From Flavobacteriaceae bacterium UBA1682 (GTDB lineage Bacteria > Bacteroidota > Bacteroidia > Flavobacteriales > Flavobacteriaceae), in contig DCKE01000014.1 in the NCBI GenBank assembly GCA_002320285.1, positions 1 through 64,000 of the forward strand: a stretch of 64,000 nt of DNA, written 5' to 3'. Of this stretch, positions 52,476 through 60,938 are shown piece by piece (within the stretch, counting starts at the first letter, position 1; every line of letters starts with the position of its first letter). The notes beneath the pieces were generated by a model that was not told the DNA's origin, ran no database searches, and saw only the letters and a program-made list of their open reading frames with translations. A program made the translations under genes and the position numbers.

Positions 52476-53207
52476 ATGTCAAAGAATATCACCCCATATA
52501 AAGAATCCGAATTAGGCAAAAAAGAACAAGTTGCACAAATGTTTGACACCATTTCTGGAAAATACGACCGTTTAAATCGTATTATTTCATTGGGAAATGA
52601 TGTAAAATGGCGTAAAAAGGTTCTTAAACTAGTTGCTGACACCAATCCAAAACGCGTATTAGACATCGCTACAGGAACGGGTGATTTAGCGATATTGATG
52701 GCGGAAACTCAAGCTATACAAATCATTGGATTAGATATTTCCGAAGGTATGCTTGAAGTGGGAAAACAAAAGATAAAAGAAAGAAACCTGAACAACCGCA
52801 TTGAAATGGTTTTGGGTGATTCTGAAAATCTTCCATTTGAGGACAATTATTTTGATGCAATTACCGTTGCATTTGGAGTAAGAAATTTTGAAACTTTAGA
52901 AAAAGGGCTGGCAGAAATATTACGTGTGTTAAAACCGGGAGGAATTTTTGTGATTTTAGAAACTTCTGTGCCTACAAAATTTCCTTTTAAGCAAGGATAT
53001 GCTATATTTACCAACGGATTGATGCCAATAATTGGAAAAATATTCTCAAAAGACAAAAAAGCATATACTTATCTATCAGAATCGGCAACAAATTTCCCTT
53101 ATGGAGAAGCGTTAAACAATATTTTGAGAAAAGTTGGGTTTATAGAAGTTAGAGATATGCCACAGACACTTGGTGGAGTAGCTACCATTTATGCCGCATC
53201 TAAATAA
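52476..53207 (+). CDS. ubiE: Demethylmenaquinone methyltransferase (UbiE/MenG)
   Basis: 243 residues. Final methylation step of menaquinone synthesis. UbiE signatures: VAQMFDTISGKYDRLNRIISLGND (about 18-41), motif I VLDIATGTGDLAIL, and the family motif FGVRNFETLEKGLAEILRVLKPGG. Bacteroidota use menaquinone, so MenG activity is expected. porT follows 91 nt later, a linkage I associate with flavobacteria. Confidence 0.95.
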   Translation: MSKNITPYKESELGKKEQVAQMFDTISGKYDRLNRIISLGNDVKWRKKVLKLVADTNPKRVLDIATGTGDLAILMAETQAIQIIGLDISEGMLEVGKQKIKERNLNNRIEMVLGDSENLPFEDNYFDAITVAFGVRNFETLEKGLAEILRVLKPGGIFVILETSVPTKFPFKQGYAIFTNGLMPIIGKIFSKDKKAYTYLSESATNFPYGEALNNILRKVGFIEVRDMPQTLGGVATIYAASK

Positions 53208-53298
53208 AACAAAATCGTATTTAACGCGAAGCTTACCGATTGGGGCATCAAATTAAACACGGCGGTTAGCTGTATATTAAAGAAACAAATAAACTCAA

Positions 53299-54012
53299 AT
53301 GAAAAAAATATTCTTCATTGCCATTGTACTGTTTAGCTGTCAAAGCTTTTCACAATCTATGTTTGGTAAAAAACCTTTACTCAACATGCAAGATTGGGAC
53401 AAACAACGCGTCTATTGGGGGTATTTCTTAGGGTTTAACTCCTATGACTTTAAATTTGATTACGATCCAACTTATTACGAAAAAAACAACGACCTAGACG
53501 TAGAAGTCAGAACCAATATTGGTTTCAATGTCGGATTGGTAGGAAACCTGCGTTTGATGGAGTACCTGGATTTACGCTTTGAGCCGGGTTTATACTACTC
53601 ACAACGAAATTTACATTTCCCCAATATAGCCAATCAGGGCTCTGCTAATCGCGAAGTCAATTCGACCTATATTCATTTTCCACTGTTACTAAAATTCTCG
53701 GCTTTAAGAACTGGAAATGTTCGCCCTTTTGTAGTAGGAGGTTTTTCTTCAACGCTCAATTTAAGCAGTAATTTCAATTCCAAAGACGACAATTACGAAG
53801 GCCGATTCAGAATGAAACAGTGGACTAATAATTATGAACTTGGTGTTGGAGTCGATTTATATTTTGAATATTTTAAATTTTCGCCATCGATTCGCGGTGT
53901 ATTCGGTATAGACGACGAGTTGATTCGTGATAATCGCCCAGAGAGTCCATGGACTGGTGGAATTGAATCGATGAAAACAAGAGGTATCTTTGTCAACTTT
54001 ACTTTTCACTAG
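53299..54012 (+). CDS. porT: Type IX secretion outer-membrane protein PorT
   Basis: 237 residues with a signal peptide (cleavage near SFSQ, about 19) and an eight-strand beta-barrel pattern of the outer-membrane beta-barrel family (VYWGYFLGFNSYDFKFDY; IGFNVGLVGNLRLMEYLDLRFEPGLYYSQR; ELGVGVDLYFEYFKFSPSIRG) ending in Phe-His. The position after ubiE and the length support PorT, a component needed for the type IX secretion system. A generic barrel of the same family is the alternative. Confidence 0.8.
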   Translation: MKKIFFIAIVLFSCQSFSQSMFGKKPLLNMQDWDKQRVYWGYFLGFNSYDFKFDYDPTYYEKNNDLDVEVRTNIGFNVGLVGNLRLMEYLDLRFEPGLYYSQRNLHFPNIANQGSANREVNSTYIHFPLLLKFSALRTGNVRPFVVGGFSSTLNLSSNFNSKDDNYEGRFRMKQWTNNYELGVGVDLYFEYFKFSPSIRGVFGIDDELIRDNRPESPWTGGIESMKTRGIFVNFTFH

Positions 54013-54038
54013 AGTAAAGCCACAGTCAAATTCCTTAT

Positions 54039-54770
54039 TTATTTTTTGCGAGAAAACTCACTGAGCACTATAGCTGTTGCCATAGCAACATTTAAGCTTT
54101 CGGTTTGTTGTAAATCACCAAAACGCGGTATAGCGATACGCTGATTGACTAAAGCCTCTATTTCTGCTGAAATGCCGTTTGCCTCATTCCCCATCACTAT
54201 AATGCCTTCGGCTGGTAATTGCTCTTTATAAATAGACTGCCCATCCATAAAAGTTCCGAATATAGGCAAATGTGCGTGTTCTTTCAAAAATGCCGGTAGA
54301 TCTAGATAAACGACATCAACTCGAGTTATAGACCCCATCGTTGCCTGAATAACTTTAGGATTGTAAACATCCACCGTTTGAGGAGAACACACCAAATGGC
54401 GAATTCCAAACCAATCGCAAAGACGAATAATCGTTCCCATATTTCCCGGATCGCGAACATCGTCCAACACCAATACCAAACCATCGATCTGCTTCTGTTC
54501 GGCCTGAGGAATTTCAAATATTGCCAAACAATTATTCGCGGTATTTAAAGCTGAAATTTTGCTTAAATCACTCTCCGAGATTAACACCACTTTACTTGGG
54601 TCTACCTTTAGATCAACTGCTTCGGTGCAAAATAACTGCTGTAATTTTAAATTGGAATTGACCAACTCTTGAATTACTTTTACTCCTTCGGCAAGAAATA
54701 ACTGATGTTGTTTGCGGTATTTTTTTTGCTGCAAACTTTTTATTAGTTTGATTTGGTTTTTAGTAACCAT
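54039..54770 (-). CDS. TrmH-family RNA 2'-O-methyltransferase
   Basis: 243 residues. N-terminal RNA-binding domain (KLIKSLQQKKYRKQHQLFLAEGVKVIQEL) and C-terminal SPOUT knot with the three family motifs: LDDVRDPGNMGTIIRLCDWFG, GIIVMGNEANGISAEIE and IAIPRFGDLQQTESLNVAMATAIVLSEF. It methylates a ribose in rRNA or tRNA; the site is unknown. It is divergent from tamL with 35 bp between starts. Confidence 0.92.
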   Translation of the reverse strand: MVTKNQIKLIKSLQQKKYRKQHQLFLAEGVKVIQELVNSNLKLQQLFCTEAVDLKVDPSKVVLISESDLSKISALNTANNCLAIFEIPQAEQKQIDGLVLVLDDVRDPGNMGTIIRLCDWFGIRHLVCSPQTVDVYNPKVIQATMGSITRVDVVYLDLPAFLKEHAHLPIFGTFMDGQSIYKEQLPAEGIIVMGNEANGISAEIEALVNQRIAIPRFGDLQQTESLNVAMATAIVLSEFSRKK

Positions 54771-54786
54771 AAAAAATGTATTTTTG
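54753..54786 (+). promoter_or_regulatory. Promoter for tamL
   Basis: TTG (54753-54755), 23 bp, then TATTTTTG (54779-54786). Predicted start near 54792, 14 nt before the TTG start codon. The -33 part overlaps the first codons of the divergent methyltransferase gene. Confidence 0.6.
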
Positions 54787-54805
54787 ACCTACTATTTATA
54801 TTGAC

Positions 54806-57361
54806 TTGAAAGATAAAACATCAAAAATAGCACTATTTATATTAATAAGTGTAAGTTTTTTTTCTTGTACTCTCACTAGGAGGGTTCCTGAGAACCGCTC
54901 GTTGCTAATGCAAAACGAGATTTTCGAGAATGGAAAGAAAAATTCGACCGAAGCAGTACACAATCAACTATACCAACAGCCGAACAGTTCTATACTGGGG
55001 TATCGGTTGCGATTGCACTTATACAATTTAGCCAAACCCAATGCCGATTCAAGTTATCAAGCTTGGCTGGATAAACACCCTACAACACATCGTAATTTAA
55101 CAGCCTTTTTATCCGAAAAGCAGGTCGGTAGATTGGGGAAATCCTTTGCCGTTTCCGGTTTTAGTCAATTTTTAAAGAATACGGGAGAACCACCAGTGCT
55201 CTATGAAGAGAACCGCATGAGTCGCTCCGTCATCCGTTTAAAAAACTACTATTTTAACCAAGGTTTCTTCAACACTACGATTCAAACCAAAGTCGACAGT
55301 ATCGGGGATCAAAAAACAAAAGTCACTTACCAAATAGAAACCGGTAAAGTGTATAGAATTGATTCCGTGTCCACGCGAATCTTTACTCCTGCACTCGACA
55401 GTTTATACAAAAAAAACGCCTCCAAAGCTTTAGTGATACCAGAGAAAATTTACAATTCGAAAGACTTTGAAGCCGAGCGAAAGCGAATCACCACAAACTT
55501 CCGAAACAACGGTGCCTACTATTTTCAAGAGAGCAATATTCACTACGATGTCGATACGATTAACAACAACCACAAAGCTCATGTCGAGTTGATCATCGAT
55601 GATAGAACCGTCAAATCCGGTGATACACTAATGCAGATTCCATTTAAAATCTACAAAATCAGTGATGTCAATATCTTTACAGATAACACCTCTAAAAAGG
55701 CGGAAAACATTGCAGATAGCATCAGCTATAACAATTTCAACATTTATAGTGCCAATAAATTAGAGTACAGACCCAAAGCACTAACCGATGCTATTTTTAT
55801 AACCAAGGGAAGTACGTTTAGCGATTTTCGTAGGGTACTGACTTCTAGGTCTATCAGCAATTTACGCGTTTTTAATTATCCTTCTATCGAATATATGGAA
55901 GATCAGCGCGACAGCACTGGTCAATCATTAGTAGCCAATATCTTTTTAACACCGCGTAAAAAGATGACCCTAAACCCTTCTATAGATGTTACGCATTCCA
56001 ACATTCAAGATTTTGGTATTGCAGGAAACATGGGGCTTGTAATTCGAAATATCTTTAGAGGTGCTGAAATATTAGACATCGGTTTACGTGGAAGTATTGG
56101 TTCATCTAGAGATATGGCCAATCCCAATGATGTTTTTCTAAATGTATCCGAATACGGAATTGATGCTAAATTATCCTTCCCTCGATTGTTTTTTCCGATA
56201 AAGACAGAAAGTATAATCCCTAAAAGTATGCTACCTAGAACCATGATGAGTTTCGGTTTATTCAGACAACAAAACATCGGATTGGATAAAGAAAACTTTA
56301 CGGGTATCGTCAATTACAACTGGTCTCCAAAAAGAAACACGAGTTATAGCTTGGATTTATTGAACTTGCAGTATGTTCGAAATACCAATCCGGCCAATTA
56401 TTTTATCGTTTATAAATCCTCATATACGACCTTGAATAATATTGCACAGCGCTATGAGAAAGATGGTGATTATTTTGATTCCAAAGGTAATTTAGCGATT
56501 CAAGATGGCGGAGCCAATGCTTTTATCAATGATGTTTTGAGTGGACAGACGAGTTTAGTACCGGGTACTGCGGATTATCAAAACGTCCGAAGTATTGAAG
56601 AACGCCGATTGAGATTATCCGAAAACAATTTAATCTTAGCCGCCAACATCGCTTTTACCAAGTCTTCTAAAACCGATATTAAAGACAATAATTTCTATAC
56701 TTTCAAAGCAAAACTAGAGTCAGCAGGCGGTTTGGTTAGTCTATTAACAAAAAGCGGCAACTCCAATATCAACGACAATGGCAATCGTACGCTGCTGAAT
56801 GTAGAATTTTCGCAATATATCAAAACGGAAATTGACTTTGTGAAATACTGGGATTTGGGTCGCCAACAAGTTTTTGCAATCCACACTTTCGGTGGTATTG
56901 CGATTCCTTATGGCAATTCTAATAGTATTCCGTTTTCGCGTAGTTATTTTGCGGGAGGGTCGAATGACAACCGCGCTTGGCAATCCTATCGACTAGGACC
57001 CGGAACCAGCGGTGCAATCAATGATTTCAATGAGGCAAACATGAAGTTATTTACCAGTGCAGAATACCGTTTTAACATTACCGGTAAATGGAATGGAGCC
57101 TTATTTTTGGATGCTGGGAATATATGGAATATCTTTGATCACATCGAAGACAAGGCCTATACCTTTAATGGTTTAAAATCATTGGGAGATTTGGCATTGG
57201 GAAGCGGTTTTGGAATTCGATATGATTTTAGTTTCTTTGTATTCCGATTGGATTTGGGCTTTAAAACTTATAATCCGTCGAAACCTACAGGTGAGAAATG
57301 GTTTAAAGAAATCAATTTCGCAAAGAAAGTAGTAAATGTTGGAATTAATTATCCGTTCTAA
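54806..57361 (+). CDS. tamL: BamA/TamA-family lipoprotein TamL
   Basis: 851 residues. Lipoprotein signal IALFILISVSFFSC (Cys about 21), POTRA-like domains (about 100-400: TKVTYQIETGKVYRIDSV; IYKISDVNIFTDN) and a C-terminal barrel (IYFLDAGNIWN-like ALFLDAGNIWNIF; GSGFGIRYDFSFFVFRLDLGFK; VNVGINYPF). TamL is the Bacteroidota, lipid-anchored form of TamA, working with TamB in outer-membrane assembly. The start must be TTG 54806, since the first in-frame ATG (codon 35) lies past the signal; a promoter just upstream supports this. Confidence 0.9.
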   Translation: MKDKTSKIALFILISVSFFSCTLTRRVPENRSLLMQNEIFENGKKNSTEAVHNQLYQQPNSSILGYRLRLHLYNLAKPNADSSYQAWLDKHPTTHRNLTAFLSEKQVGRLGKSFAVSGFSQFLKNTGEPPVLYEENRMSRSVIRLKNYYFNQGFFNTTIQTKVDSIGDQKTKVTYQIETGKVYRIDSVSTRIFTPALDSLYKKNASKALVIPEKIYNSKDFEAERKRITTNFRNNGAYYFQESNIHYDVDTINNNHKAHVELIIDDRTVKSGDTLMQIPFKIYKISDVNIFTDNTSKKAENIADSISYNNFNIYSANKLEYRPKALTDAIFITKGSTFSDFRRVLTSRSISNLRVFNYPSIEYMEDQRDSTGQSLVANIFLTPRKKMTLNPSIDVTHSNIQDFGIAGNMGLVIRNIFRGAEILDIGLRGSIGSSRDMANPNDVFLNVSEYGIDAKLSFPRLFFPIKTESIIPKSMLPRTMMSFGLFRQQNIGLDKENFTGIVNYNWSPKRNTSYSLDLLNLQYVRNTNPANYFIVYKSSYTTLNNIAQRYEKDGDYFDSKGNLAIQDGGANAFINDVLSGQTSLVPGTADYQNVRSIEERRLRLSENNLILAANIAFTKSSKTDIKDNNFYTFKAKLESAGGLVSLLTKSGNSNINDNGNRTLLNVEFSQYIKTEIDFVKYWDLGRQQVFAIHTFGGIAIPYGNSNSIPFSRSYFAGGSNDNRAWQSYRLGPGTSGAINDFNEANMKLFTSAEYRFNITGKWNGALFLDAGNIWNIFDHIEDKAYTFNGLKSLGDLALGSGFGIRYDFSFFVFRLDLGFKTYNPSKPTGEKWFKEINFAKKVVNVGINYPF

Positions 57362-57376
57362 TCAAATAATAATTAT

Positions 57377-57384
57377 TAATTTTG
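57377..57384 (+). promoter_or_regulatory. -7 box for fba
   Basis: TAATTTTG, a full match to TAnnTTTG. It overlaps the longest possible start (TTG 57382) and so favours ATG 57409. Predicted start near 57390. Confidence 0.55.
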
Positions 57385-57408
57385 TCAATTCTTAAACACA
57401 CAACTAAT

Positions 57409-58476
57409 ATGGCACATAATATAAAACCTGGAGTAGCTTTTGGCGACCAAGTACAGGAAATCTTTAGATACGCAAAAGAAAAAGGGTTTGCTTTGCCAGC
57501 AATCAATGTAACGAGTTCAAGTACAATTAACGGGGTAATGGAAACCGCTGCCAAGTTAAATGCACCAGTAATTATACAATTTTCAAATGGAGGTTGCTCA
57601 TTTCTTGCAGGAAAAGGTCTATCCAATGAAAATCAACAATCAGCTATTGCTGGTGGTATCGCTGGAGCAAAACACATACACGCTTTAGCGGAACTTTACG
57701 GTGCTACAGTGATTCTACATACCGATCATTGTGCTAAAAATCTATTGCCTTGGATTGATGGTCTATTAGATGCTAGTGAAGAAAACATGAAAATATATGG
57801 CAAACCACTTTTCAGTTCACATATGATTGATTTGTCGGAAGAGCCTATTGAAGAAAATATTGAAATTTCTAAAAAATACCTTGAGCGCATGAGCAAAATG
57901 GGAATGACTTTGGAAATTGAGTTAGGAATTACAGGTGGTGAGGAAGATGGTGTAGACAATTCTCATGTGGACTCTTCAAAATTGTATACACAACCAGAAG
58001 AAGTAGCGTATGCTTACGAAGAACTTTTAAAAGTAAGTCCTCGTTTTACAATAGCAGCGGCATTTGGTAACGTACATGGTGTTTACAAACCAGGAAACGT
58101 TAAACTGACACCGAAAATTTTAAAGAACTCCCAAGAATTTGTAGCTAAGAAATACCAAACTATCGACAATCCGGTTGATTTTGTATTTCATGGGGGATCT
58201 GGTTCTACACTAGAAGAAATCAGAGAAGCTATATCCTATGGAGTAATCAAAATGAACTTAGATACCGATTTGCAATTTGCATTTACCGAAGGAGTTCGTG
58301 ATTATATCGTAGAAAACGTTGAATATTTAAAAACCCAAATAGGAAATCCAGAAGGCTCAGAGTTACCGAACAAAAAGTACTATGACCCTAGAAAATGGGT
58401 AAGAGAAGGAGAATTGACTTTTAACGCTCGTTTAAAACAAGCTTTTGAGGACTTAAATAATGTGAACACATTATAA
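57409..58476 (+). CDS. fbaA: Class II fructose-bisphosphate aldolase
   Basis: 355 residues from ATG 57409 (MAHNIKPGVAFGDQVQ). Zinc-dependent; cleaves fructose-1,6-bisphosphate in glycolysis and makes it in gluconeogenesis. Zinc-site motifs: VILHTDHCAKNLLPWID, EIELGITGGEEDGVDN, FGNVHGVYKPGNVKL and FHGGSGSTLEEI. A full -7 box upstream excludes the longer start. accD follows after 42 nt, possibly in the same transcript. Confidence 0.95.
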   Translation: MAHNIKPGVAFGDQVQEIFRYAKEKGFALPAINVTSSSTINGVMETAAKLNAPVIIQFSNGGCSFLAGKGLSNENQQSAIAGGIAGAKHIHALAELYGATVILHTDHCAKNLLPWIDGLLDASEENMKIYGKPLFSSHMIDLSEEPIEENIEISKKYLERMSKMGMTLEIELGITGGEEDGVDNSHVDSSKLYTQPEEVAYAYEELLKVSPRFTIAAAFGNVHGVYKPGNVKLTPKILKNSQEFVAKKYQTIDNPVDFVFHGGSGSTLEEIREAISYGVIKMNLDTDLQFAFTEGVRDYIVENVEYLKTQIGNPEGSELPNKKYYDPRKWVREGELTFNARLKQAFEDLNNVNTL

Positions 58477-58518
58477 TTCTTCCCTCTTCAATATATTATA
58501 AAATAAAACAAACAATTT

Positions 58519-59376
58519 ATGGCTTGGTTTAAAAGAACAGAAAAAGGAATACAGACCCCTACAGAAAACAAAAAAGACGTCCCAAAAGGTTTATGGTACA
58601 AATCGCCTACGGGAAAAATTATTGATTCTGATGAGCTAGCGCACAATCTATGGGTAAGCCCAGAAGATGGATACCACGTTAGAATAGGCAGTAAAGAATA
58701 TTTCGAGATTCTTTTTGACAACAACGATTATAAAGAAATTGCAAAAAACTTAACTTCAAAGGATCCTTTGAAATTTGAGGATACCAAAAAATACGTTGAC
58801 CGTTTGAAAGAAGCGATGGACAAAACCCAACTAAAAGACGCTGTGCGCGTTGCAGTTGGAAAATCCAATGGTTCTGATTTGGTTATTGCAGCAATGGATT
58901 TCGCTTTTATCGGTGGATCTATGGGAGCAGTAGTTGGTGAAAAAATAGCTCGAGGCATTGACTATTCCATCAAACACAAAATTCCATTTATGATGATCTC
59001 CAAATCTGGAGGTGCTCGTATGATGGAAGCGGGATATTCGTTAATGCAGATGGCGAAAACCTCGGCAAAATTAGCGCAGCTAGCCGAAGCAAAAATACCT
59101 TATATCTCCATGTGTACCGACCCTACTACAGGAGGTATTTCAGCATCGTTTGCGATGTTGGGAGACATCAATATAGCAGAACCAGGAGCCCTTATCGGAT
59201 TTGCAGGTCCTCGTATTGTAAAAGATACCACAGGTAAAGATTTACCAGAAGGATTCCAAACATCGGAATTTTTATTAGAACACGGATTTTTAGATTTTAT
59301 CACTTTGAGAAAAGAACTAAAGAAAAATGTTAATCTCTATTTAGACCTGATTCTAAACAGACCAATTAGCAAATAA
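58519..59376 (+). CDS. accD: Acetyl-CoA carboxylase carboxyltransferase beta subunit, zinc-ribbon cysteines lost
   Basis: 285 residues. With AccA it transfers CO2 from biotin to acetyl-CoA for fatty-acid synthesis. Carboxyltransferase motifs: AAMDFAFIGGSMGAVVGEKIAR, ISKSGGARMMEAGYSLMQM, TDPTTGGISASFAMLGD and IGFAGPRIV. The N-terminal zinc ribbon normally has four Cys; here those positions read Ser29, Gly32, Ser47 and Asp50 (GLWYKSPTGKI; WVSPEDGYHV). The fold outline is kept but zinc cannot bind in the usual way. This may be normal in flavobacteria. Confidence 0.93.
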   Translation: MAWFKRTEKGIQTPTENKKDVPKGLWYKSPTGKIIDSDELAHNLWVSPEDGYHVRIGSKEYFEILFDNNDYKEIAKNLTSKDPLKFEDTKKYVDRLKEAMDKTQLKDAVRVAVGKSNGSDLVIAAMDFAFIGGSMGAVVGEKIARGIDYSIKHKIPFMMISKSGGARMMEAGYSLMQMAKTSAKLAQLAEAKIPYISMCTDPTTGGISASFAMLGDINIAEPGALIGFAGPRIVKDTTGKDLPEGFQTSEFLLEHGFLDFITLRKELKKNVNLYLDLILNRPISK

Positions 59377-59387
59377 TCCACCGTATA

Positions 59388-59422
59388 AAAAAAGGCTCTT
59401 AAATAGATTAAGAGCCTTTTTT
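59388..59422. terminator. Bidirectional terminator
   Basis: AAAAAAGGCTCTTA (59388-59401) pairs with TAAGAGCCTTTTTT (59409-59422) around a 7-base loop. It lies between the convergent accD and permease genes. Confidence 0.88.
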
Positions 59423-59454
59423 GTTATATCGATTAAACAGAATTAACCAACTCC

Positions 59455-60705
59455 TTAATTACCCGTTCGAATAGCCTCTACTGGATCTAACTTAGAAGCG
59501 GATATTGCCGGGAGAATCCCTGACAAAAGCCCAATAAACACCGCCAAACCAGTCCCTATTATAATATTGCTAAAGCTCAACACAAATTCAAAATCCAACA
59601 GTTGAGTCATGATTATCGCAATCACCCAAACCAAAACCATCCCGATTAATCCGCCAAACAAAGACAGTATAACCGCTTCAAACAAAAACTGAAACAGTAT
59701 AAATCTATTTTTTGCACCCAAAGACTTTTGAATCCCTATCAAACTGGTTCTTTCTTTTACGGAAACAAACATAATATTGGCAATACCAAAACCACCTACC
59801 AACAGTGAAAAACCACTTATGATCCACCCCACTATATTCATCTGTCCAATAATATTATCAACCATTTCCAACATACCGGCAATAATATTCACAAAAAAAT
59901 TATTGTCTTCTGAAGGCTTGATCCCTCGATATGCGCGAATTTTCTGAGTAAGTTCCTCTTTAAACTCCTCAATATCCACCCCCTGTTTCGGCTTTAAGAC
60001 GATGGCTGGCGTCGCTCTCAAAGTATTGTCTCCAAAAACCTGGCGGTAAAAATTAGAACAGATATACGCCTTTGCATCTTTACTCATTCCAAAGCTCGTC
60101 ATGCCCTCTTTTTCCAATACACCTAAAACGGTAAATCGTCTTCCATATAAACGCACGTATTTTCCAATGGGATCTTCAGTTCCAAATAAATTGACAGCGA
60201 CTTCATGACCTAAAACAATTACCGCAGCTCCAGAACTGGATTCCGATTCATTAAAAAAACGTCCCTGAGCAATCTTTAAATTATCTAGGGATTCAATTTG
60301 CGCCGTTCCGGGTTCAATGCTGATATCGTTTACCGTATTTGCTCCGTACTTAATATTTTCGGTACTGGTAAATAAGTTGAAAGAAATCTTATCAACATCC
60401 GTGACATTTCTACGTAAATACTCATATTCGTTATACGTAAACTTCGGAAACTGATTGATTTTCCATTGTGGAATATCAGACGGTCCAAAAGGATGATTGA
60501 ATAAATAGATCATGTTGCGATCAATACCACTCAAATCAGACTTAATCTTACGATCCATAGAATCCACAGCAGATAAAACGGCTATGATCGAAAAAATACC
60601 CACCGTTACCCCTAATAGCGACAAAATGGTTCGTAGTTTATTGTTTCGCAAAGCATTGATTGCAAAAAAGAAACTTTCGTTAAGTAATCTAAGATATAAA
60701 AGCAT
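59455..60705 (-). CDS. MacB/FtsX-family ABC transporter permease
   Basis: 416 residues. First membrane segment about 20-43 (LRTILSLLGVTVGIFSIIAVLSAV), a MacB_PCD periplasmic domain (about 45-270), and three C-terminal segments with the FtsX coupling loop VSVKERTSLIGIQKSLGAKN. This is the permease type of MacB-like exporters for peptides, antibiotics or lipoproteins. No ATPase or membrane-fusion gene is adjacent, so the partner is elsewhere. It is a different paralogue from the LolC/E-type gene at 528. Confidence 0.88.
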   Translation of the reverse strand: MLLYLRLLNESFFFAINALRNNKLRTILSLLGVTVGIFSIIAVLSAVDSMDRKIKSDLSGIDRNMIYLFNHPFGPSDIPQWKINQFPKFTYNEYEYLRRNVTDVDKISFNLFTSTENIKYGANTVNDISIEPGTAQIESLDNLKIAQGRFFNESESSSGAAVIVLGHEVAVNLFGTEDPIGKYVRLYGRRFTVLGVLEKEGMTSFGMSKDAKAYICSNFYRQVFGDNTLRATPAIVLKPKQGVDIEEFKEELTQKIRAYRGIKPSEDNNFFVNIIAGMLEMVDNIIGQMNIVGWIISGFSLLVGGFGIANIMFVSVKERTSLIGIQKSLGAKNRFILFQFLFEAVILSLFGGLIGMVLVWVIAIIMTQLLDFEFVLSFSNIIIGTGLAVFIGLLSGILPAISASKLDPVEAIRTGN

Positions 60706-60909
60706 ATTATTTTTTGAGAATTACACCTCGGTAAGACGCGCTCTACCCTATTAGTGAACACCCTGGTAATTTTGTTACAAATTACAATAAATAAAAATAA
60801 ATTCCGCCTAATTTTGATTGTAAACAAGCTGCTGAAAAAGGCTGTAAAAAAAAACATTTTTTTTTCAAAAATCATGTTCGGAATTCTTTATAAATACATG
60901 AACAATAAC

Positions 60910-60917
60910 TACTTTTG
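60910..60917 (+). promoter_or_regulatory. -7 box for purH
   Basis: TACTTTTG, a full match to TAnnTTTG. It overlaps the longest possible purH start (60915) and so favours ATG 60939. Predicted start near 60923. Confidence 0.55.
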
Positions 60918-60938
60918 CAGATTAAACCAAAACGCAAC

